From Brachypodium distachyon (Eukaryota > Streptophyta > Magnoliopsida > Poales > Poaceae): 64,000 bases of DNA. The notes under the pieces were generated by a model. It was not told the DNA's origin and ran no database searches. It was given only the letters and a program-made list of their open reading frames with translations. The DNA lies in the NCBI RefSeq assembly GCF_000005505.3, contig NC_016132.3:52404914-52468913 (forward strand). Reading direction: 5' to 3'. Positions 31,838 to 42,641 of the stretch are shown piece by piece (position 1 is the stretch's first letter; each line of letters opens with the position of its first letter). Both the position numbers and the translations under genes were made by a program.

Positions 31838-33863
31838 TTAAAGCAGCATGTCGTCGTCACGCATCCCGTACGACGGGCCGCCGAAACACAGCGCCGTGTC
31901 GGCCGGCACGTCGTAGTCCATGACGTCCAGCTCCTCCTCCTCCTCCCCGGCGCCGAGCGACGACGTTAGCGGCGGCATCGCGGTGGCCAGCAGTGCGTTG
32001 AGCGAAGCAGACGCGCCGGCGTCGTCAGCACTAACGCGGCCCAGCTGCGACGACGAAGAGGACCCGGCCCCCGGCGCGGGCGCGCCGCCCCAAGTAGTAG
32101 TGTCGGTGTGGCGGCCCTGGAGCACGCAGGCGAGGGACGAGACGAGCACCTGGCGCTCGAGCTCCTCCTTGGCGCCGCGGCCACCATCCAGCGGCACCGC
32201 GTCGTCGTCGCGGGCTAAACGGCCGCGCGCCACGACCGGCGCCTCGGGCTCGGCGGACGGCGGCGGCGTCGTGCGGCACGTGTGCTCGTGGACGTAGATG
32301 ACGAGGTACGTCTTCGGGTGGTCGGCGCCGTCGCCGTGCTGCTGCTCCTGGACCTGCTTCGTGGCCGGGCACCCGCGCTCGCGGTGGTGGCTGCATCTGT
32401 AGTAGCACCTGCGTGTAGTACCGAGTAACCGAGTAAGGATTAGTTTTTGTGACAGGAGTAAACGAGTAAGGATTAAGATTCGTTCAGTGCGCACGTGAGT
32501 TAGGTTAGGTGCTCGATCTCATCTTTAGCGAGCATATGGCGGCCCGTGGTGACGTCGCATAAAAAGGATTAATTAGTGGGCAGTGACGTAAGCAGGAGAT
32601 GCCTGTGATAAAATACTCCAGTGCGGGGGACAAATTACCAAATCAGTAACCCAACTCTAGTTAGCACTCTTTTTTGAGGGACTAGGCAGCGTTCACCGTG
32701 ATAAATTAAGGCACACGAAGATTCCGCGCGCGGGGGCGAACGCCACAAAACTGAACTTTCGGGGACAAGAAGCGGGTCAGTAAAACATTTTTTTACTTGA
32801 AAAAGGAAACAAGCGTCAGGATCAAACTGACTCTCGACTTTGTTCCACCTCCAAAATCGACACTTTACCTTTTGCGATGATGCTTTCGAACGTGTGGGAG
32901 AACGGGGACCCGTTCGGCTGCTCTCAAGAATCATCATTTTTCTAGAGGCGTCCACGGCCAGCGCGTGTCAAGAAGCAACATTTCGTGTTTGTCCTTTTCG
33001 CAGGAGTACTACTACTAAGGATAGTCCCCAATCAATCTCACGGTGCCACTGCATGTGTCCATCCAAGGCGAACCCCGAACCCAATCATGCAACGCACGTT
33101 TTAATTTCTGTTATCCTGCAGCACGCGCTGTGTTCCTGGCTAGCTAGAAGCGTCGCAGCCTAAACTTAACCTTAGGCTTTATATAGTTTCTGTTCTTCTT
33201 ATAGCGACATGGCAACTTAAATTTCAACTCCATGCATGTTATTAATCAATTCCCGGGATAGGATAAACTATCGGAACCGAGTTGTATGTATAGAGATCGA
33301 GGAAATTAATTAACCTTGGGAACCTGGTCTTCATGATCCTCTTCTGGCCGTACTTCCTCCACATGTACCCGTCGGAGTTGGGCGAGCTTGTCTCTATTGT
33401 TCTGTTAAAACAAAAACAATGCACTCCACAGAATCAGATCTACACGTCCCTACTTAATCACTTGATAATAATGTCACTGTTCCAACAAACAGCTTTGTTT
33501 CATCTGCGACAGGCATGTTTTACTGTACTAGCTAATTTAGGCGACTACTCACTTTCTCGGGGCGCCGTCATCTCTAGGACGGCGCGCGGCGCCCGCCGGG
33601 GCTGTCGCTGCCTCGGCGAGCGGCGTGGCCGGGGCGGCGCCGCCCATGATGGAGATGCAGACGGTGAAGGCGCGGGAGACCTCCCGCAGGATGAATGCGG
33701 CGGTGGCCTCGGCCTGGCCCTGCCCGCGCAGCGCGCGCGCCGCCTCCGCCTGCAGCTGCGCCGTCAGCTCGTGCCCGCGCCGCAGCTCCCTCACCACCGC
33801 CTCGTAGTACCGCTCGTCCGCCGCCGACGCCGCCGAGCTCATGAGACGGGACTGCGCCTGCAT
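31838..33863 (-). CDS. WRKY-E: WRKY group III transcription factor, 3 exons
   Basis: Exons on the - strand are 33863-33553, 33401-33315 and 32408-31838, both introns in phase 2, giving 322 residues. The N-terminal part is the helical, Ala/Leu-rich region of group III (RELRRGHELTAQLQAEAARAL). MWRKYGQKRI has its Trp at 118, with Arg in the position where WRKY-B, C and D have Asn. Zinc ligands are C138, C146 (X7), H175 and C177, with a C-X28-H-X-C spacing, the longest in this cluster. The C-terminal region is Gly/Ala/Ser-rich with an acidic EEEEELDVMDYD stretch that could activate transcription. It is the only cluster member on the - strand. The exon 2 acceptor AACAG at 33402 is fixed by reading phase: the next AG downstream gives a wrong frame. 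Confidence 0.92.
32409..33314 (-). other. Second intron of WRKY-E
   Basis: A 906-bp intron within the WRKY domain. It carries no recognisable element. Confidence 0.6.
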
Positions 33864-34031
33864 GGTTAATAATTCTTGCTGGCCGTTGGTTAGAGTTCGT
33901 GTGCTCCGTGCGTGCGGAGGTGTTTGCGCTGGGATGCGCGAGTGAGTAATAAGAAGAAGAGAAGTTATTAGCCAGGCAGTGTTCTGGTGGCGGGGATGGG
34001 CGGAAGTAGAGGATGAATGGCGGGGGCGGCT

Positions 34032-34039
34032 CTTATATA
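34032..34039 (-). promoter_or_regulatory. TATA box of WRKY-E
   Basis: CTATATAAGA on the - strand lies about 170 bp upstream of the start codon at 33863. Confidence 0.6.
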
Positions 34040-34208
34040 GAGGAGTGAGGTGGATGGGCCGGGAAGAAAGGTCGTGGCAGCTGCAGAGCTCAGCCCAGGT
34101 TTGGAAGCGCTTCACAGGAGCCAGGTGACGCTGTACGCGGTGTTGTGGACTCCGGGAGGACCGTACAGGAAGTCGTTTCTTAAAATAAACTCCAGCAAAG
34201 GGCCGGGC

Positions 34209-34221
34209 GGGGGGGGGGGGG
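34209..34221 (+). repeat. 13-base G homopolymer upstream of WRKY-E
   Basis: An uninterrupted run of 13 G on the + strand (C on the WRKY-E sense strand), about 350 bp upstream of its ATG and 170 bp upstream of the TATA box. A GGGC block precedes it. Confidence 0.9.
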
Positions 34222-34498
34222 TTTGCAGATGGGTACAAAAATGACAGACAGGTGGCGACTGCTCCCCGCCCCGATCAGGCCTATCTCTTTTAGAAACCAG
34301 CGGTTGTTTGAACAAACATCTGTTGTTATACTTGAGCTGTAGGAACAAGCAGATCTCTTACATCCTTAAGAGCTGGTACCTTCGATCTAAACTCCAAAAA
34401 GTCAGTGTTTTCAAAACAAATCAAAATCCATGTTCATCGTGTGTTCTTTTTGGCGAGATTTTCAAAAGGGGATCCCAATTAGAAATGTTTATTCATGT

Positions 34499-34713
34499 CG
34501 GTTTTGCTATTTCTTAGACGACTGAGAAATAAATATTTCTTAGTTGATGATAACAACATTTTTATTCAATCATTTAGATTCGTGTAAGATTTAATGTATG
34601 CCCGATGAATAAGAAAATTTTCATTGGATGAGTACGATTGTCGACCGAGAAACAACTATTAATTTCTTAGGCGATTGAGAAATAACTATTTCTTAGGCGA
34701 CTGAGAAATAGTT
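34499..34713. repeat. Dispersed repeat with CTATTTCTTAG ends, copy 2
   Basis: Second copy of the family at 20059-20250. It starts GGTTTTGCTATTTCTTAGAC and ends with repeated TTAGGCGATTGAGAAATA units. Confidence 0.5.
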
Positions 34714-35373
34714 TTTGCAAATTGACAAGTTTGTTTTTTCTACCGTATTTCTACATAGATGCATACTTCAGTTCTTCTACCGTATTCCTATGTTGGTTCT
34801 CATTGCACGTTTCCTGCCATCCGGCCGGAATTACGGCCACCAGTACAACATTTCTGCATTTAGGGGCAGAGCCACGATTTGGTTATATGAAGGCTAATAT
34901 GAGGAAGTTCTTGTGTTGCTGAGCGTAGGGGCCAAATGTTCTTGACATACATAACATGATTGGTGATCCAACATGATTACAAATATTGCTAAATACTTTT
35001 AAAAAAGTTTTGTTGTGGGGACGATAGCCGTGCTTACCCATGTGCATGCCTGTCTGCAGTTGTAATTTGTACGTACTGTTACATTTTACATACTTCTTAC
35101 TATGTTTTTATATTGGATATTATTGCACTTTCTCTGTTCTAGGTTTTATAGTTGCCTTGGACAAAATCAACTTTAAAACCTAGTGAAAAAAAGAGAATTA
35201 GCAGTACCACGGCGGTGCGCTTGCCCGTTCTTGTCATAGTATGTCCTTTGTTTTTTTTTATCATGGACATAATGTGCACAACATAGCTAGCTTTGCTTCA
35301 TTCTGGGAGAGGCTTTACCTCCTGAACTATGTATACCGAGTTTAATATTTAATCCTGAAGATCAAGGCTATTT

Positions 35374-35706
35374 TGAGCTTGTTTGGTTCTCGTCATTTGG
35401 GTTTGGAATCATAAAACTTATTTTGGATTTCAGAAACCTACTTGTTTGACTCGTACGAAATTGGTGCATGAATTCAATCTGAAATTTCAAGTAATTGTAC
35501 CTATACCTAATTAACCCCAATTCCCATCTAAAAGGTCAATCATTTCTCTAAATTTGTCTCTCATCCCATGCATCTAGCAGACAAACATGCATGAAATTTC
35601 ATGTAATTGTACCTATATGATTTTTTAATTTAAAATTTATAGAACTCGAATTCAACCAAATGAATCTTATACAAAATTTGGAAATAAAATGTGGACTGCC
35701 AAACAA
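35374..35706. repeat. Diverged Tourist-like MITE
   Basis: The left end GAGCTTGTTTGGTTCTCG and right end GGACTGCCAAACAA are weakly inverted. The interior carries repeated TTTCAAGTAATTGTACCTAT-like blocks. Confidence 0.4.
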
Positions 35707-37502
35707 TTTTTTTTACAAGGAATCCTTTGACTCTTGAAACCGTTTAGCACCAGCCCAAATTATCGTGGTGCCATCAGGTCCAGAGTGTGTTGACTATATA
35801 CATCATACATGTCATCGTAGTGCGGTACTGTATGGATATAGGACTAAATCGTAGGAGAGACCTATTTTAGTATGTTAAGGTGTTCATTCCTTCGAACTCT
35901 TTCTCGTGGACATATTGAGTAATTAAGCGGGAGTCCAATTTTGGGGTCAACCCTGCCGCAGGTTGACCTGTTGACATTTGAATACACAGGCATGCACCTT
36001 TATGTCCTGTTGCAATTGCAATGTCCGGCATTTTAATTTGACGATGTTTGACGTTTTGGATGTAGTATAACAATATGCTACGGAGTACTAAATTCCTTTC
36101 TACTTCTCGGGCCTACTGGCTACTGCGCCCGTTGTAATTGTGCTCTTCATTTTCTTGAACCCAATCTCTGGTCATTCAGAAAGCAATCATGCACGGAAGA
36201 TTACTAGCTAGTAGTAGCACTATGCGGTCGCAAGACTAATCGTGCTGCACGTGCGGCTTCAGACCATGCATGAGCCACTCTGCCGCGATGTGACGATAAC
36301 CCCGTCATAGTAAAACAGGAAAAAAGGATAGCCAAGTGCATGCATTCTTGCAACGCGCTTTCCTGCGAGTTAAATCATATTCTACTGGTGTACTACCACA
36401 TAATTTGACCATCAGTCGTTACTGGCTTACTGCAAAGAGAAGAAGTCTCTACGTAGGAATGAAAGTTTTCCAATTCTCTGATGGAGATATCTGGTCACTT
36501 AAATATGCCAGCGTGCGCTGCGTGCCCGATGCCAAATAGATCACTCGGTCCCCAGTACTCTTTCTTCAGAAAACCCCATGCATGTTACCAAATCGATCAC
36601 TTTCAGTTTTTATCAGCAACCATATATTCTGAGTTATGTCATTTTCTTTCTAAATAAAGGATTGCGTTTCTTTTTCAGAGCAATTTTTACCGAATCTCCC
36701 CGCAATTTTTTACCCAATCAATCAGCGGTGCTCCAGGAACTACAGATAGCATGCATCTTCTACTCTCTCTTTTTTTTTAAAAAAGCATCAGCACGCATCC
36801 ATTCCATTTGGACCTCTTCAAAGATAACACTGTCGTGCCGAGTCAAGCATGCGGTGCACACACCACGCATGGTTCTTACTCGTATCTTTTTTTCCGCTTG
36901 AGTAATGTCATTTTCTTGCTCCATCGGTGATTACCAACTGGAAGTGTGCCTGCGTGACGATTTGCGTTAATTAACCAGCCAAGGCCAGTCAATCGCGTAT
37001 GATCGCGTGGCATTCGATCAGCCTGAGCAGAGCAGAGCTACCTCCATATCACTATCGAATCCAAGCACATTTCGGTCAAATTAATGCCTGCAGGGAAAAT
37101 TCTTCGGTTGGTGTACCTTCTCTCTCACAATTTGCAGTACTACTAATTAACAAGGACGAGCTACGCCCCTGTCCCGTACTCGGTAGTCCTGGAACTCGCA
37201 TTGGTCAAACAAGTACGTGGTACCCTGAAGAACAAATTTCATGACGAGACCACGGAATACAGATGGCGACTTTGCGCTACGCATTAATTTGATGCTAGTG
37301 GAAGACAAATTAAGCACAGTTTCTGTACCCATATGCGTGAAAGTCTTAAGCCCGTTTGTTCCGCACGGCGAATTTGCAACTGTACTTTCAATGGTCTTCG
37401 ATCTGCATGCGCAAGTTGACTAACTTGGAAATTCATCGTATATTCCGAACTACTCTCGAGTCAACGTGACATATTTTCTCCTAAATTATAATTTAGTCCG
37501 GC

Positions 37503-37560
37503 TCGTCAAAAATAAATTAATGGAGTCTGGTTCGTCAAAAATAAATTAATGGAGTCTGGT
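37503..37560. repeat. 29-bp direct tandem duplication
   Basis: TCGTCAAAAATAAATTAATG begins at 37503 and again at 37532, two almost perfect 29-bp units. Confidence 0.9.
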
Positions 37561-37688
37561 CGGTGTGTTGCCAGCCGATGAATATGCCACTCTGCGCACA
37601 GGGCCACAGGTATTCGATTATTCTCTTCCTGTGTAAAGAATCTATGTCAAATACGGCCATATGGAAATGTCAAGTCCCATTTAATTAG

Positions 37689-37805
37689 TACTCTCTCCGT
37701 TTCATAATTCTTGTCGAAATTGTACATGTATTTAGACACTTTTTAAGAATAGATACATTTATTTTTTGACGAATTTGAGACAAGAATTATGAAACGGAGG
37801 GAGTA
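37689..37805. repeat. Stowaway MITE
   Basis: Arms TACTCTCTCCGTTTCATAAT and ATTATGAAACGGAGGGAGTA, nearly perfect, enclosing the typical core. Confidence 0.85.
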
Positions 37806-37935
37806 TTTCTCAAAGGAATAAGCTTGGAATTCCTAGTCTTGGCGGCTGCGTGGCGGAAGCGCTGGCAGAGCCAGCAGCAGGCCAGGAGTTTTTGAGAATT
37901 CTGACGGTGAGAATGTGAGATCCACTTCAGAAAAC

Positions 37936-38222
37936 TTGTTTGGCACTAGAAATTTTAGCGTGTTTTCTATGGAACTATCCATTTCAAATTGAAAAACACT
38001 AGAAACATCGAAGGTTGTTTGATAAGAAATGATTAGACGTGATTATCACTAAAAAAATTTCCCACAAAAACTTCATTTTTATACCAAATTAAAATACTTC
38101 TCGTACTAGTGCTTTTTTTAAAAACAAAAAAACACTAGTGCTTTGGGTTTTGAGAGTTTTGGGTGAACACCCAAACCCCTCAAATACCAAAACACTAGCT
38201 ACTTGAACACCAAACAAGACCT
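37936..38222. repeat. Probable Tourist/hAT-like MITE
   Basis: Ends CTTGTTTGGCACTAGAA and GAACACCAAACAAGACC are inverted over about 10 bases. The interior is AT-rich and non-coding. Confidence 0.4.
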
Positions 38223-38666
38223 AAAAGGGATAAAAAGTGGAACGAGGTTTACTAAATAGAGTAGTTTTGAAGAATTACTACTAAAATGGGTAAAAAGTCT
38301 CACAAAATGCATTTTAGGGGTAAAAGTGGAATTCACTCAAGATTTATGAAACCCCCTAAGCTAGTTTCTAAACATACTGAAAACGCTAGAATGTAGCAGA
38401 AGGTTAGCGCATGTACAGTGAGGTTACATCAGTCTTCTTTTAACAGCGCCACGCCGCCCCATAGGATGACTACGGAAGTACGGATGTGGAAGATAGAAAA
38501 ATGAAAAAAAAAACTGACCGTTTTCTTAAATAAGAGATGATCTTTTCGCAAGAAAGATAAGACAAATACATTTTTTTCTCATTGTACTAGATTTTAGCCT
38601 TTCTTCACATTTATTTAAGTTATTTAACTACTTTTATTGACTTACACCAATTGCAAGATAGAACAC

Positions 38667-38788
38667 TACTCTCTCCGATCCATAAAAAATGTCGCTCAGT
38701 TAGTACAAAATTTGTACGCTCAGTTAGTACAAAATTTGTACTAACTTTGGTCAAAAAGGACGACATTTTTTATGAATCGGATTGAGTA
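38667..38788. repeat. Stowaway-type MITE with internal 24-bp duplication
   Basis: Arms TCCGATCCATAAAAAATGTCG and CGACATTTTTTATGAATCGG. Inside, the 24-bp unit CGCTCAGTTAGTACAAAATT plus TGTA occurs twice in a row (38693-38740). Confidence 0.8.
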
Positions 38789-40646
38789 GAAGATAATCTA
38801 TTAGGAGTACATCATATTTTATTTTATTGTCTTCACTGAATGATGCGAAACGTGCAAGACAAGACAATCTTATCTACCATTTTATATGTCTTTAAAAGCA
38901 ACAAAAGCCGCTATTCATACTAAAGTCCATAGCTTATAGTCTTCATTAAATGTCTTCACTAAGCGAGCAAAAGAATACAAAAAAAGATGCTAAATTGATT
39001 CTTGATCCTTACAGAAAGCCTCCCGCCCATATTGGTAAAGGCCATAGCTTAGCGTGCCCCCGGCCCCTGGCTACGACCTGATGGAAGAGATGTAGTGATG
39101 TAGTGACTACGTACTGTGGCCAGGCCAGTTCTATCAAAAGAAGAACAACAAAGCGCGCATAACTGCCGCATATGTTGGTAGTCATAGTGAGAAAGCATGC
39201 ACACACCCACAGCTGAACACTTGGACCTAACCACGCTACTTGAGCATCATCACTAGCCATCCGCCCATTAAATTATATTAGACTTGGGAAGGACTGAGCA
39301 ATCGGTGTTCTCACTCGTAATCAACTCTTTTATGCTTCTTGTTGTACAAGTTGAAGATACGAGACCTGACTTAATGTGCAAATTTTATACTTTATATCGG
39401 TGTTCGAAAAGGAAGATCAGCGTAAGTGGCCCGGCGAAAAGTTGCAGATGGGTCTTTTATGGTACCACACGAAATGATAAAACAACTCACTGTCTTTCTT
39501 ATCTGATCGTCTAGAGTCTGATTAACAGATACTTCTTCGTACTCCGGTATTATGAATGTATAGACTGCCATAAAAAGTATCAGGACACAAGTGTAAAACC
39601 GTAATCTATCGACAACATTGGGTTGCTCTGTATTTTCTTCGAACTCCATTAGAGTCGAATCTTGATCGAATCCGAAAAGTCTAAAATACCCTTACATGGT
39701 ACTCCGCTTTAGACGGGGAAAAAAGGTTAGTATCGTAAATTTGCCTTTCAGATTACACAACCACTTTAAATCTTTTGTTCGAGTTTAAGACTTAGTAGTA
39801 TCGTTAATCTAGATATAATAATTCGGTTTTCAATTAGTTTTTGTTTATTTTTCTGTTTGGCTAATCAATTTCTAGGTGTTGCCCTGCGTATATTTTGCAA
39901 AACAAATATTAGTATACATGGCGCAGTGAGAAACAACGATCTTAATTAATCTGAGCCTCAATGTTCGAATGTTGGTTTTCGCTGCTTCGCTCTACCAGTA
40001 CACTGAACCTGAGAATCCGAATCTGGAGAGATGAGCAGGAACCATGCTCGCGTCAACCCTCAGCGAATCAAGGGACACTTGCATTTTCTTTTGATTCCTG
40101 CATCTCCGAGCGCGTATGTACGTGGTTTTCTAAGCATTGATCAGGACTCTGTGCTGCCTCTGCCTGCACGACCCGTATAGTATTAGCGAGTGAGCTAGCT
40201 CAAGTTTACTCAAACCCATGTGACTGTACACGTAACAAAGAGCGCGCGACACGTTTTCCCCCGTAACCACTACACGTCGTCCATTGCATCCGGACTCCGG
40301 GCTACTGTAGCTTCGATCCTCAGAATAAAACAATTGTCGCACCTTTTTTGCATAGCACATCAGTTGTCATTTGTCAACCGTCGCAAAAAAAGAACATCGC
40401 ACCACTATCGTGCTCGCAGTCCCTCTCTCTTGGCTCCTCTCGATTCGACTTCGACCGGCACACACTCACCGGAGTCCAGAAAACCCAACACACGCAGTGT
40501 GGTCCGATTAAGACGGCACGGGCGTATCTAGCGCGCGCAAGCGCAAAACACACGGGAGCACGAGCAGCAGGGGGGTTCCGGTTCCGGCCGCTTCCGTGCT
40601 GCTTCCCCGCGGGTTCCCCTTGTCCTAAGAAGGCTCGCTACACGGC

Positions 40647-40653
40647 TATAAAT
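40647..40653 (+). promoter_or_regulatory. TATA box of WRKY-F
   Basis: TATAAAT in a GC-rich context, 184 bp before the start codon. A W-box core TTGACC lies at 40781-40786 in the presumed leader. Confidence 0.65.
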
Positions 40654-40830
40654 TCCGGGCTTGACACGGGGCGGCACTGACACAAACCCCACCACCCAAA
40701 AGCGAAAACGAGCAGCCTGCGCTCGCAAGTTAATCGGTGCCAGTTCTACTGTGTTCAGCTCCAGCTGCAGCGCGAAGAATTTGACCCGAGCAATCGAGCA
40801 AAGACACAGTAGTAACTAGCAAGTGCAAGC

Positions 40831-41770
40831 ATGGCGCTGGCGACCCCGACAGCCGTGGTGCTGGAGCTCATGACGATGGGGCAGCAGTCCGCGGCGCACC
40901 TCGGGGAGCTGCTCCGGGCCGCGTCCCCGACGACGCTGCCGGGGGAGCAGCTGCAGAACCAGGCGCTCGCCGCGGAGATCCTCCGCTGCTGCGACCGCGT
41001 CATCGCCGCCATGAGTCGTTGTCATCCGGGCGCTGCTGCCAAGAAGAAGAGGAAGGCCACGGACGTCCCTGGCTTCGCCGCAGCAGCCGGCCCTCCTGCT
41101 TCTCGCAGGGCGCGTGGCGGCGCGGATGCGCGCGGGGAGGTCGTGGAGAGCGGCACCACGGAGGACGGGTTCGCGTGGAGGAAGTACGGGCAGAAGGACA
41201 TCAACGGATGCAGGCACCCGAGGTGAGCACGCACGTTCGTGGCTTACACTTGCAGAGTAGAAATCACTCGCCTTGATCAGGAAATTCAATCGCGATTTCT
41301 GCCTTTGCAGGCTCTACTACCGCTGCGCGTACAGAGGCGAGGGCTGCGTTGCGACGCGGCGGGTGCAGCGGTCGCGGGACGAGCCAGCGGCGTACGCGGT
41401 CGCCTACTACGGCGAGCACACGTGCGGGCAGGGAGACGGCGCCGCCGCCGCGTTTCAGCAGCAAGCTGCAGGAACGGCGGCCGCGTTACTGCCGGCTCCA
41501 ACCGTCGTTGTTGAATTCGGCTCGAACAACGCTTCAGGACTTGTGGATGTCTGTCGGGACAGGGGATCGGCTCTGCCGCCGTTGATCCCCGCCGGGTCCG
41601 GGACGTCGTGGCGGGGATGGTCGTCGTCTTCTTCCTCTTCGTCGTCGGAGGTGGAACTTGGCGCTTCTCCTTCCCCTGTAATGGAGTTTCTGGAAGGCAG
41701 CTTCGACTGGGAATCCGTCGTCAACTCCCTCGGTTTCGGTGATCTCCCTCTGGTCGCTATGCTTCAGTAG
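40831..41770 (+). CDS. WRKY-F: WRKY group III transcription factor, 2 exons
   Basis: Exons 40831-41222 and 41311-41770, split by an 88-bp phase-2 intron at the conserved Arg codon, give 283 residues. The N-terminal region has the group III helical pattern (VLELMTMGQQSAAHLGELL). KKKRK at 71-75 is a likely nuclear signal. AWRKYGQKDI has its Trp at 116. The first zinc pair is C-X6-C (CAYRGEGC), one residue shorter than the C-X7-C usual in group III. The second part is C-X23-H-X-C (GEHTC). The C-terminal region has a polyserine run and an acidic, aromatic end. Unlike WRKY-B to E there is no intron between the N-terminal region and the WRKY heptapeptide. The gene is very GC-rich with a clear TATA box, and is the best-formed small gene of the cluster. 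Confidence 0.94.
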
Positions 41771-42641
41771 AGCATAGCATGTAGCAGGTGCCTCAGCGTG
41801 CGATACATTTTGTGTCCTGTTTTTTAGTCAACAGATTTGCAGTGGGGGTTCGGCTGTCGCAGTAGTCCAACCGTTAGTAGCGATTAGTGACGATTCGTGG
41901 GCGAAAGAACCCGGCTAAGAGGTTGAAATGTAGACTTTATTACTACTGATCCACCAGGGATTGTATAAGACATCACATTGCAGGAGTGTTCATCCAGGAT
42001 TTTCACTACTTATCACATTGCTAGCTAAAACATGTTCCCCCACATCTGAAACCGGAGGAAAAACAAATAAACAGATTCAAACGGTGTAGCTGGGCAGGTG
42101 AAAGTTGCGATCCTCCGATTGTGACGTTGAGGGCAAAACAGGCAAACGGCAACCTACTGAGACGAGATATGTCAACTGTATTGCAGGATTTCACTAGACA
42201 TTGAATGTGTTATAAATAAACAACATGAATAATGAACAGATGGCTACATGAGCATGACAGGACCTTCCAGGGCCATATCTTATTGTTGTTCCAGGCTAGC
42301 ATCTATATTACATGAGGAAAAGAACCAAGGCCGCAACCATGATAGGTGACGAGTACAGGTATGCGAGCAAGCCTTTTGAGGAGACACTACAGGCAAACTG
42401 AAGCGTGCCTGAGTTGACCGCTCAAGAAAGGAAACCTTAAGAGGCAAAGGGACACAATCAATCTTCAGAACCCCAAGTTTCCCCGATCATCTGGTCCATC
42501 CCATTGTGTTTGCATCATGAGATGAGAAGCAACTTCTACATTCAAGGATATATATCAGTTATCAAAGTGGACATACTGTAAAATATACATGGTGATGGCA
42601 TATAAACAAGATCTTTGCACGAAACATGTTAGGTCTTACCA
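41771..42641. other. Convergent 3' region between WRKY-F and the FAX3-like gene
   Basis: The two genes face each other tail to tail. This stretch probably holds both 3' untranslated regions. No other feature is seen. Confidence 0.5.

Larger units (their letters stand above)
34222..40640. other. 6.4-kb spacer between WRKY-E and WRKY-F
   Basis: AT-rich with several MITEs and short tandem duplications listed separately. No coding or RNA gene could be supported. Confidence 0.5.

Noticed and set aside
31920..32408. Long frames on the + strand and alternative - frames opposite the WRKY-E last exon
   Set aside because: Shadows of the GC-rich WRKY-E exon; only the frame with the C2HC ligands makes sense.
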